From CAYSRM01 sp964475205 (lineage in GTDB: Bacteria > Verrucomicrobiota > Kiritimatiellia > UBA8416 > CAYSRM01): a stretch of 27,172 bases of DNA. Shown here piece after piece: positions 21,235 through 27,172 of the stretch. Positions within the stretch are counted from its first letter, which is position 1, and the number at the start of each line of letters is the position of its first letter. The stretch is taken from NCBI GenBank assembly GCA_964475205.1, contig CAYYVQ010000037.1, positions 1-27,172 on the forward strand. The letters are read 5' to 3'. The position numbers and the translations under genes are program-made. The notes beneath the pieces are model-generated. The model was not told the origin of the DNA. It searched no databases and worked only from the letters and a program-made list of their open reading frames with translations.

Positions 21235-22072
21235 ACCTGACGAACGGTCTCTTATTGTTTCCTTCCATGACCTGACACCGGAGACCTGGTGTGCCTGTGA
21301 AGATTTCCTGGAACTGATGTCTCAAACCGGGATTACAAAAACATCGCTCCTGGTTATTCCCTCGCCGGAAGGCGCCGGCAACCTGACCGATCATAAAGAG
21401 TTTGCAGCCTGGTTGCGGGAGAGACAGTCCCAGGGTCATGAGATATGTGTTCATGGATATTCACATCGGGCCCGCACGCTTCCTGTTTCTCCTGTTAAAA
21501 ATTTAATTGGTCGTTTTTACACTGACCATGAAGGCGAATTCCAAACGTTGGGAGAAGCAGAGTCATTGAAAAAGCTTCAAGCCGGAACGGCAGTTCTTCG
21601 CGACTCGGGGCTTAAGTTCAGGGGGTTTGTGCCTCCCGCATGGCTCATAAATAAAGCCGGCGTGGCAGCAGTTGCCCGAAGCGGTCTGGAGTATGTTGTT
21701 CTCTGGGGGAGCATGGTTTTGGTTCATAAAAGTCTTAGAATTTCCGCCCCTGTGCTCGTGTACAGCTCTCGCAGCCGGTGGCGAAGGGTTTTGTCTGTTC
21801 CGTGGACACGATTCTGGCATGCCGTTCACCGAAAAAACACGATTTTGCGCATAGCGGTTCATCCCGGCGATTTGAGATATTGCGCCATAAGAAAATCTAT
21901 ACGCCTGCATGTTCAAAAGGCTTTAAGGGACAGGCAGTCACTAACTTATTGTGACCTGGTTGATGCCCTGAGGGCAAGTAAACGACCGCGGCCAAAGGAA
22001 GCGATATTGTTGGGAGATTCCTGCGAGGTTAATAAGAGCGGCTCACCGGGATGTTCGCCTTCCCGAACGTGA
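21200..22072 (+). CDS. Polysaccharide deacetylase-like protein (DUF2334)
   Basis: A protein of about 290 aa related to NodB-fold deacetylases of the DUF2334 type. Motifs are LIVSFHDLTPETW (metal-binding Asp), GHEICVHGYSHRAR (the HxxxH metal pair) and RIAVHPGDLRY near the end; SGLKFRGFVPPAWLINKAGVAAV is also typical. Start choice: ATG at 21200 has AGGGAA five bases upstream, while ATG at 21227 (MSKPDERS) sits directly before the family core and overlaps the acetyltransferase stop by 8 bp. The frame is also open back to 21080, which only shadows the acetyltransferase. Translationally coupled to it. The tail after about residue 260 (PKEAILLGDSCEVNKSGSPG) is not conserved-looking. Role in removing acetyl groups from a surface glycan is inferred. 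Confidence 0.82.
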   Translation: MSQLLSENSMSKPDERSLIVSFHDLTPETWCACEDFLELMSQTGITKTSLLVIPSPEGAGNLTDHKEFAAWLRERQSQGHEICVHGYSHRARTLPVSPVKNLIGRFYTDHEGEFQTLGEAESLKKLQAGTAVLRDSGLKFRGFVPPAWLINKAGVAAVARSGLEYVVLWGSMVLVHKSLRISAPVLVYSSRSRWRRVLSVPWTRFWHAVHRKNTILRIAVHPGDLRYCAIRKSIRLHVQKALRDRQSLTYCDLVDALRASKRPRPKEAILLGDSCEVNKSGSPGCSPSRT

Positions 22073-22176
22073 TCAACATGTCAGGGGGAGGACGAGGCTT
22101 CATCTGAGCCGCAGTCCATAACAGCAGAGTCAAAGCGCTCGGACCTTGTCTGAAGGATTGGGCTTTGGAGAATGCG

Positions 22177-23256
22177 ATGAAAAGGGAAGTCAGGATAAGC
22201 TTCAGCTCGCTGGTCAAATATGGCCTCCAGGGCGTTGCCCTTGGACTGGTTGCGATGACGGCGGTCATATTTTTCACCTTGGAGCCGGGAGCCTTGCAGC
22301 TTCTTCGGCAGTTTCCGATTTTCTTCTTTCCTGTTTTTTTATGTATGGCCGTCTGTGCGTGGATGTGTCACGGGGCCAGGATATGGGCTCTTTCCAACGC
22401 TCTTGGACACAAGCTTAAATATCTGAGATGTTTATCTATTGCGCTTTCGGTAGAGTTCGGGGTTGCAGCTTCGCCTGCCGGTGTAGGAGGCGCGGCAGTC
22501 CGGGTGGCTTTTTTGAAACAATCCGGAATTCCTTATACGCGCGCCGCTTCGATGCTGGCTGCGGATGTTATGCTTGATGTACTGTATTTTTGTGTGCTGA
22601 TCATGGCTACCTTTGCGGTTGTTATAGCCGATCCGGTATGGCGCGGAATATTTGCCGGCATGCACACGACGGCTCCCGGCCGGGTCGGGATTATAACGCT
22701 GGTGTGTGCGCTGACTGCAGTTCTGCTTTTTATTCTCAGCGCAAGATCGGCCCGCAGCATTGAACGATTCCTTGGCAAGTCCAGGACAGCTTCAAAACTA
22801 AGGATCCCGGCAAGACTCAGGCTGGGCAGGGCCAGACTGAGTCTTGGAATAAAACGCACTCTCAGGATGGTTAAGTTTATTTTTCAGCGAAGAAGACTGG
22901 CGCTTCTGGGCAGCTTTTTGTTTGCCGTTCTGCAGTGGAGTTGTCGTTACGGCATTTTGCCGCTCACTGTTCTTGCCTTTGCTCCAGACAAAAACCCTTT
23001 TCCGCTGATGGCCGTTCAGGGTCTGTTGTTTACTTTCGGACTGTTAATAGTTGTTCCAGGCGGTGGCGGCGGAGTGGAACTGTTGAGCGCGCTGGTGCTC
23101 GGGTCATTTATTTCTGTTTCTCTCACAGGAATAGTCGTCCTGATCTGGCGGTTTTTCACTTACCATCTCTACCTGTTGGTTGGTGGGGTGGTATTCTTTT
23201 TCATGTGCGGCAGGAAGTCGGACAAGGTTATTCGGCAGCCTCCTCGCGGTTTTTGA
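22177..23256 (+). CDS. Flippase-like membrane protein (LPG-synthase TM / YbhN family)
   Basis: A polytopic inner-membrane protein of 359 aa with about eight hydrophobic helices. The family signature is the EFGVAASPAGVGGAAVRVAFLKQSGIPYTRA stretch, matching the pro-gly-rich conserved loop of the lysylphosphatidylglycerol synthetase TM (UPF0104) family; a second is GLLIVVPGGGGGVELLSALVLG. Homologues flip lipids or polyprenyl-linked sugars. It has only the membrane part, not the cytoplasmic aminoacyl-transferase domain. GGAG at 22167-22170 sets the ATG at 22177; an in-frame TTG at 22165 lacks an SD. Last gene of the cassette, about 100 bp after the deacetylase. Its last 29 bp overlap the converging minus-strand gene. 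Confidence 0.86.
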   Translation: MKREVRISFSSLVKYGLQGVALGLVAMTAVIFFTLEPGALQLLRQFPIFFFPVFLCMAVCAWMCHGARIWALSNALGHKLKYLRCLSIALSVEFGVAASPAGVGGAAVRVAFLKQSGIPYTRAASMLAADVMLDVLYFCVLIMATFAVVIADPVWRGIFAGMHTTAPGRVGIITLVCALTAVLLFILSARSARSIERFLGKSRTASKLRIPARLRLGRARLSLGIKRTLRMVKFIFQRRRLALLGSFLFAVLQWSCRYGILPLTVLAFAPDKNPFPLMAVQGLLFTFGLLIVVPGGGGGVELLSALVLGSFISVSLTGIVVLIWRFFTYHLYLLVGGVVFFFMCGRKSDKVIRQPPRGF

Positions 23257-24211
23257 GCGTGATCCGTTTCAGGCTTGCGCGTATATAGCCCAGGGCAAGG
23301 CCGTAGTCGGCAGCGACCGGAACCATACTCCATGTTTTTGTGGTGTCGGCAACCTTCCCGAGTTCTGAGTCGTCTTTGAATTCTGCCAGATCCCTGAAAG
23401 ATATTGTCCACACTGTTGCTTTTTTCCCGCGGCCCTCCGCTTCCTTTGTCGGCCGAATAACAGCCTTGAGACATTTGAGTTTTTTGTCTTTAAAGCGGAC
23501 AGGAGCTTTGTCTTTTTCGGTTATTATTTCAAAAGGCGTTACAACCCCGTCTATGTTGACATCTATTATAACATCCGAATCCTCATCAAGCATTTCCCGG
23601 CGTTCGGCGTAAACATCGGAAATAATCTGAAGTGTCGAGGCGATTTCCTCTCCCTGTCTGGCAATTTCAGTTGCGCCGACAAGATTGGTTTGAACTTTGT
23701 TATTCAGGTAATCGCGTCTGATAAAGCGCAAAGGGTCATGCTGAAGATCATAGACTTCTCTATATTTCGCTTTCTTTGGAGTTTTGAACAGCGGGTTGAC
23801 GTATTCATTTGCTTTTTTCACATACAGCAGCGTTTCAACTTCCGGCATATTGAAAAGCGCAAATATTTCCCGGTGGGTTGACACTCTGCCCCGGTCTTCG
23901 CTTTCCGGATCATCGTCGGAATCGATATTAGCCTTGATATAACGGGCCTTCTGGCGCCGGCCGGTGACGCTGTTGAGCCAGGTTCCTTCAGCCGTCTCGA
24001 CCCTGGCAGTGGCAAGATTCATGAGCTTGATAAAAAGAAAGCGGTAGTCCAGGTCGTATTCGACTACAACCGTTGGGCCTTCTTTCTTGAAGCGTTCATC
24101 TACATCTGTAAGGAGTGTTTTATCCCATTCATGACACAGGCCGGCTCCGCCTGTTATTGCCACCGCCGCGAGCGCGGCGGCCAGAACTCGAAGATTTGAT
24201 GGTTCCATCAT
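23228..24211 (-). CDS. Secreted protein of unknown function
   Basis: About 327 aa from the ATG at 24211. It starts MMEPSNLRVLAAALAAVAITGGAGLCHEWDK, a cleavable signal or lipoprotein-like signal (a Cys sits near the expected site but the lipobox is not clean). The mature part is a charged alternation of beta and helix, with an acidic loop DSDDDPESEDRG and repeated blocks VIIDVNIDGVVTPFEIIT and LKCLKAVIRPTKEAEGRGKKATVWTISFRDLAEF. The latter resembles the C-terminal beta sheet of DUF3108-type outer-envelope proteins, but this is a weak guess. The frame opens from a TTG at 24232 without SD. It converges on the flippase gene with a 29-bp coding overlap. Function not recognised. Confidence 0.7.
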   Translation of the reverse strand: MMEPSNLRVLAAALAAVAITGGAGLCHEWDKTLLTDVDERFKKEGPTVVVEYDLDYRFLFIKLMNLATARVETAEGTWLNSVTGRRQKARYIKANIDSDDDPESEDRGRVSTHREIFALFNMPEVETLLYVKKANEYVNPLFKTPKKAKYREVYDLQHDPLRFIRRDYLNNKVQTNLVGATEIARQGEEIASTLQIISDVYAERREMLDEDSDVIIDVNIDGVVTPFEIITEKDKAPVRFKDKKLKCLKAVIRPTKEAEGRGKKATVWTISFRDLAEFKDDSELGKVADTTKTWSMVPVAADYGLALGYIRASLKRITLKNREEAAE

Positions 24212-24396
24212 GGCGGAACAGTATAGCTGCAAAGCTGAAGAGTTGAAAGACTTTGTTCTTTTTGTTTAATTAAGGTTTCAGATTCTGAATCGATAAGTTC
24301 TGTGCGTTTTGAGTAGATGCGGCAAAGGGAGAAGGAAAGAAAGTCATTGGTCATTTACTCGCTTTGCTCGCGTCATTTTCAGCCTTCGGTTGAGTT

Positions 24397-24441
24397 ATTG
24401 GCCTGTCCGCCTGCTTACGAAGCTTGCGGTGGGTCATTGGT
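24397..24441 (-). repeat. Stem-loop dispersed repeat, copy B (inverted)
   Basis: The reverse complement of this stretch matches 1931-1975 at 39 of 45 positions. The two short stems of the predicted hairpin are unchanged, and the loop reads CGT instead of TGC. All six differences are transitions. Confidence 0.7.
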
Positions 24442-24499
24442 TGAGAGGGAGAGAATGTCGAATGATGAAGGGCAAAAATTGTCGGCAGTCTGTTAAGTA

Positions 24500-24550
24500 C
24501 AGCAGGTTTTTCTTCAACCTGCTGCCGTGTTGGTTGCGGCCGAAGGCCGC
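24500..24550 (+). promoter_or_regulatory. Two tandem hairpins upstream of the carboxypeptidase gene
   Basis: CAGCAGGTT (24500-24508) pairs with AACCTGCTG (24516-24524). Then GCGGCC (24536-24541) pairs with GGCCGC (24545-24550) over a GAA loop. Both would be transcribed only if the promoter is further upstream. Neither has a T-run. Possible leader structure or REP-like remnant. Confidence 0.45.
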
Positions 24551-24579
24551 CTTGGGAACGGAAAGGAACCTGGCTGGAA

Positions 24580-25668
24580 ATGAGAATATTACTGTTAAGC
24601 CTTGCGTTGGTTGCGACCTGTTTATGTGCTCCCGGAGCCAATGCCCTGGAAGTTAAATCGCGCGATCCTTATACGGGCGCTATTGTGATAGATGCCAGGA
24701 CCGGCAAACCGGTCTTTGAGGATCAAGCCGACAGACAGGGTTATCCGGCCAGCATGGTCAAACTGATGGACCTGCTGATTATCCTGGAAATGGTTGAGGA
24801 CGGAAAACTCAGTTTGAATGACAGAGTTCTGACCACCGCCGGATCCGCCCGCATGGGCGGGACGCAGGTTTTCCTCAAAGAAGGGGAGGAATTTTCCGTT
24901 GATGAACTGCTATATGCTTTGATTGTGCACTCCGCCAATGACGCCGCCGTGGCTCTGGCGATTCATATTGCCGGCAGTAAACGGGCATTTGTGGAGCTTA
25001 TGAACAGACGCGCAGAAGAGCTTGGAATGAATTCAACGCGGTTTCATTCAGTTCACGGACTACCTCCCGGGCGCGGTCAGAAGCCTGATGTTTCCACTGC
25101 GAGGGACATGGCAAAGCTGTCCCTGGCTGTCGTGAACCAGCCTGGCGCTCTGAAATATACTTCAACGGAATTCAGAAAATTCCGTAATGGAACATTTGAT
25201 ATGCGCACGCACAACCCGGTTCTTGGTAATTTTGACGGCGCCGACGGGTTGAAAACAGGGTATTTCCGCAAAGCAGGATTCTCACTAAGCGCCACTGCTG
25301 TTCGTGATGGAAAGAGGATTATTGCGGTCATACTCGGCAGCAGGAACAAGAAAGTCCGTAACAGGAGAATAAAAGAACTTCTGGCCCTGGGATTTGTAGA
25401 AGCGCCGCCAGGGGACTCTGCTGTTTCCGTGGCTCCGGTTCAAAACAGGACTCAAGAGCCGGTTGTTGTGGCAGAGCCGGAAGAAGTTCTTGAGATAGAA
25501 GAGAAACAGCCTCAACCTGAAAAGAAAGAAAAAAGCAGAGCCTCCGGGCGCATCGGCCTTTACGGGTTTCTGCTCATAGCTGTAGCCCTCGCAGGAATAA
25601 TCTTTCTAATTCGCCTCTTCCTCAGGCGAGGCAGAGACAAAGGACAGTTTTACAAACTTCCACATTAA
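24580..25668 (+). CDS. D-alanyl-D-alanine carboxypeptidase (S11 family), membrane anchored
   Basis: Trims the terminal D-Ala of peptidoglycan stem peptides in the periplasm. The 362-aa protein has a signal peptide (1-22, ending GANA) and all three penicillin-binding motifs: S58-x-x-K61 in PASMVKLM, S118-A-N120 in HSANDAA, and K225-T-G227 in GLKTGYF. The usual C-terminal PBP5 beta domain is absent. After about residue 270 comes a Glu/Pro/Val-rich linker (EPVVVAEPEEVLEIEEKQPQPEKKEK) and then a membrane helix (about 328-347) followed by basic residues, so the anchor is a true C-terminal transmembrane segment and not the amphipathic helix of DacA. It probably acts in cell-shape or wall maintenance. 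Transcribed alone. Confidence 0.92.
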   Translation: MRILLLSLALVATCLCAPGANALEVKSRDPYTGAIVIDARTGKPVFEDQADRQGYPASMVKLMDLLIILEMVEDGKLSLNDRVLTTAGSARMGGTQVFLKEGEEFSVDELLYALIVHSANDAAVALAIHIAGSKRAFVELMNRRAEELGMNSTRFHSVHGLPPGRGQKPDVSTARDMAKLSLAVVNQPGALKYTSTEFRKFRNGTFDMRTHNPVLGNFDGADGLKTGYFRKAGFSLSATAVRDGKRIIAVILGSRNKKVRNRRIKELLALGFVEAPPGDSAVSVAPVQNRTQEPVVVAEPEEVLEIEEKQPQPEKKEKSRASGRIGLYGFLLIAVALAGIIFLIRLFLRRGRDKGQFYKLPH

Positions 25669-25717
25669 TTCCTGATTCATGGAGTAAAGCGGCAGTGACT
25701 TTATGTGGCCATATGGC

Positions 25718-25936
25718 TTATAAAGGTGTGGCTCTGAAATCAAACAAATCCTTTACTTCGATGCCCAGAGCTTGTGCCAGCCTTTCGCAGCCATCTACAG
25801 ACGGAGCATTTACTCCTCTTTCCACGAAACTGACGAACTCGACTGAGTAATCAGCTTTCTCGGCAAGCTGTTCCTGTGTCAATCCCGTCTGTTTCCTGAG
25901 GTGCGCTATTCTTTTGCCTAACTTCTTCTTTATCAC
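25718..25936 (-). CDS. XRE family HTH regulator
   Basis: A small DNA-binding protein of about 72 aa, nearly all of it one Cro/C1-type helix-turn-helix: GKRIAHLRKQTGLTQEQLAEKADYSVEFVSFVERGVNAPSVDGCERLAQALGIEVKDLF. The turn and recognition helix (LTQEQLAEKADYSVEFVSFVERG) are intact. The start is uncertain. GTG at 25936 gives a compact HTH protein but has no SD; the frame also opens from TTG at 26008, which would add 24 unconserved residues and overlap the divergent gene. A dyad ACGCAG-N5-CTGCGT lies exactly at the proposed start and could be its own operator. Targets unknown. Confidence 0.78.
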   Translation of the reverse strand: MIKKKLGKRIAHLRKQTGLTQEQLAEKADYSVEFVSFVERGVNAPSVDGCERLAQALGIEVKDLFDFRATPL

Positions 25937-25957
25937 GCAGCCATACTGCGTTTTTTT
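25935..25957 (+). terminator. Hairpin with T-run (terminator or operator)
   Basis: ACGCAG (25935-25940) and CTGCGT (25946-25951) form a perfect 6-bp stem with a 5-nt loop, followed by six more T (25952-25957) on the plus strand. As a terminator it would end transcripts from the carboxypeptidase side. It also covers the start of the XRE gene on the other strand, where it could be an autoregulatory site. Confidence 0.5.
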
Positions 25958-26009
25958 ATTGCATGCCCCAACCAATGTTTCATCGCTAGACCTTTTTGCC
26001 AGCTCCAAT

Positions 26010-27172
26010 ATGCTGGAAATCTATTCGTGGACTCTTGCCGCAACTCTTGACCACGCCAGTGATCCCATTCTGTGGGAATATCCCGGGACCGGCAAGGTCG
26101 CCTTTCTTGCCGCAGCCGATTCCAGTGTGGATTCGGATTCAGACGGGTTGTCGGATGCGAGGGAACAAAGGCTCTATGGAACAAGTCCCTTCGCGGTGGA
26201 TAGTGATCAGGATGGTCTGAGTGACGGGGAAGAAGTAAACAGATTCGGCCTTGATGCGCTTGCGGCTGATAGTGATAACGATGGAATACCTGATTACATT
26301 GAAGTTACCATGGGTACCGATCCCAATGATAATGACAGCGATGACGACGGACTGACTGATTACGAAGAGATCTATACCTACTTCGGGCATGTGGATCCGA
26401 TGAATCCCGACACGGACAATGATGGCCTGAATGATTATGCGGAAATTGTAACGCACAATACATTTGCCGCTCCAGAAAACATGTATGGTCTGGATGGCGC
26501 GGAGGATACTGATTGGGACGATCTTTCAGATTATGAAGAAGTGGTTACGCATTCGACAGATCCCCATAAGGCAGATACTGATGGCGATGGGATTGATGAC
26601 GATTATGAGATTGACAGAGGATGGAATCCTTTGAATGCTGAGGATGCAGGTAACGACGACGATAATGACGGGTTCAGCAATCTTACTGAATATCAGTGGT
26701 GCATGTCTCCGACATCCTCCAACAAATACCACGCGACAAAGCAGCGCTTGATTGTAAGACCTCCAGGGAGCAACGCTATCCGAAGAATTCCAGGAATCAC
26801 TTCGTACAAGGCGCTTGCCGTCGGCGATCTTGGAGATGCGTCTGCATTGGTACGCGTACGCCCTTATTATCAGGGTGGACTTGTCGGTCAGCGTTTGCAC
26901 CATAGTCAAACCCCGGGCATTTATATTAACGGCACAGAGGCATCTTCTATGTCTACGCCGATTGAGATACCTGCGCAGAGCACCGCCGTGGAATTCAAGA
27001 TTACAGCGGATGCTTCAGCTATTGGAACAAACCTCTGGGTTGATTTGACAGACACCAACGACCATGGAAGTCTTTACTGTGATGCTCGCTTTTATGTTCC
27101 GGAGATCTACAAAACCTCATTTACGGGGCCAGATGATGAGGATGTGGAAGTTTACCGGGGACAGACGAATGA
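26010..27172 (+). CDS. TSP3-type calcium-binding repeat protein, 3' end beyond the window
   Basis: An open frame reaches the window end without a stop (about 387 codons seen). From residue 40 it carries at least seven acidic DxDxDGxxD repeats (DSDSDGLSD, DSDQDGLSD, DSDNDGIPD, DSDDDGLTD, DTDNDGLND, DTDGDGIDD, DDDNDGFSN) and one degenerate DTDWDDLSD, each usually followed by E-x-x-x-G-TDP-like spacers. These are calcium-binding loops of thrombospondin type 3. A beta-rich region follows (KQRLIVRPPGSNAIRRIPG onward). No SD precedes ATG 26010 and no signal peptide follows it. The frame is open back to 25851, and the translation from about 25962 (HAPTNVSSLDLFASSN) looks like coding sequence, so the true N-terminus may be missing or displaced. 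Probably part of a large surface or secreted protein. Confidence 0.75.
   Translation, partial: MLEIYSWTLAATLDHASDPILWEYPGTGKVAFLAAADSSVDSDSDGLSDAREQRLYGTSPFAVDSDQDGLSDGEEVNRFGLDALAADSDNDGIPDYIEVTMGTDPNDNDSDDDGLTDYEEIYTYFGHVDPMNPDTDNDGLNDYAEIVTHNTFAAPENMYGLDGAEDTDWDDLSDYEEVVTHSTDPHKADTDGDGIDDDYEIDRGWNPLNAEDAGNDDDNDGFSNLTEYQWCMSPTSSNKYHATKQRLIVRPPGSNAIRRIPGITSYKALAVGDLGDASALVRVRPYYQGGLVGQRLHHSQTPGIYINGTEASSMSTPIEIPAQSTAVEFKITADASAIGTNLWVDLTDTNDHGSLYCDARFYVPEIYKTSFTGPDDEDVEVYRGQTN

Larger units (their letters stand above)
24233..24579. other. Repeat-rich intergenic region
   Basis: No gene is supported. It contains GTCATTGGTCATT-like phrases, a CGC-N6-GCG stem, a copy of the 45-bp stem-loop repeat (24397-24441), and two hairpins next to the carboxypeptidase gene. 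It looks like decayed repetitive spacer DNA. Reading frames crossing it have no family resemblance. Confidence 0.55.

Noticed and set aside
24309..24656. 115-codon plus-strand frame running into the carboxypeptidase gene
   Set aside because: It crosses repeats and hairpins, has no SD, and overlaps the secure signal peptide of the next gene in another frame.
26139..26909. Minus-strand frames opposite the TSP3-repeat gene (Ile/Val-rich)
   Set aside because: Ile/Val-rich products are the expected antisense reading of Asp/Asn repeats (GAT/AAT); the plus-strand frame is clearly the coding one.

Overview
The window is a dense bacterial chromosome segment (standard code, moderate GC) carrying about 25 genes on both strands. 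No rRNA, tRNA, CRISPR array or transposase gene was seen. The gene set fits an anaerobic or fermentative Gram-negative-type heterotroph: pyruvate phosphate dikinase, PII-controlled ammonium uptake, an AsmA-like protein. The orphan FAD-dependent oxidoreductase and the large calcium-binding (TSP3-type) repeat protein are of kinds I associate with the PVC superphylum (Lentisphaerota/Kiritimatiellota-like). That placement is an inference from gene content, not a phylogeny.

Layout. (1) 1-3.4 kb, minus strand: a nitrogen-assimilation operon amt - PII (glnK-like) - asnB behind an excellent sigma-54 promoter, with a perfect 16-bp hairpin in the amt leader. The PII protein has Ile instead of the uridylylated Tyr51. 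(2) 3.8-5.7 kb: a peptidase-T-like M20 hydrolase converging on a TSUP permease, their stop codons sharing TTAA. (3) 6.0-10.2 kb: ppdK, apt and an AsmA-like membrane protein. (4) 10.5-13.8 kb: a proteostasis cluster of three different Hsp20 genes, each with a near-perfect Shine-Dalgarno and preceded by a second sigma-54-type promoter; a strong terminator; then a rhomboid protease and a class-B DnaJ/CbpA-like co-chaperone. (5) 13.8-17.2 kb: palindromic intergenic elements, then the minus-strand translation block rpmE - terminator - prfA - prmC. A 198-bp MITE-like element with 16-bp terminal inverted repeats and 9-bp flanking direct repeats lies between rpmE and a small membrane protein. (6) 17.5-19.2 kb: a FAD-dependent oxidoreductase. 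(7) 19.4-23.3 kb: a glycosyltransferase, acetyltransferase, DUF2334-type deacetylase and LPG-synthase/flippase-like membrane protein, probably a surface glycan or lipid cassette. (8) 23.2-27.2 kb: a secreted protein of unknown function, a repeat-rich gap, a D,D-carboxypeptidase with a C-terminal membrane anchor, an XRE regulator, and a TSP3-repeat protein cut by the window end.

The strongest non-coding observations are the two sigma-54 promoters, the MITE-like element, and a 45-bp stem-loop repeat present at 1931-1975 and, inverted, at 24397-24441; all six differences between its copies are transitions. I found no clear previously undescribed multi-gene system. The least familiar assemblies are the sigma-54/Hsp20 trio and the 19.4-23.3 kb envelope cassette.
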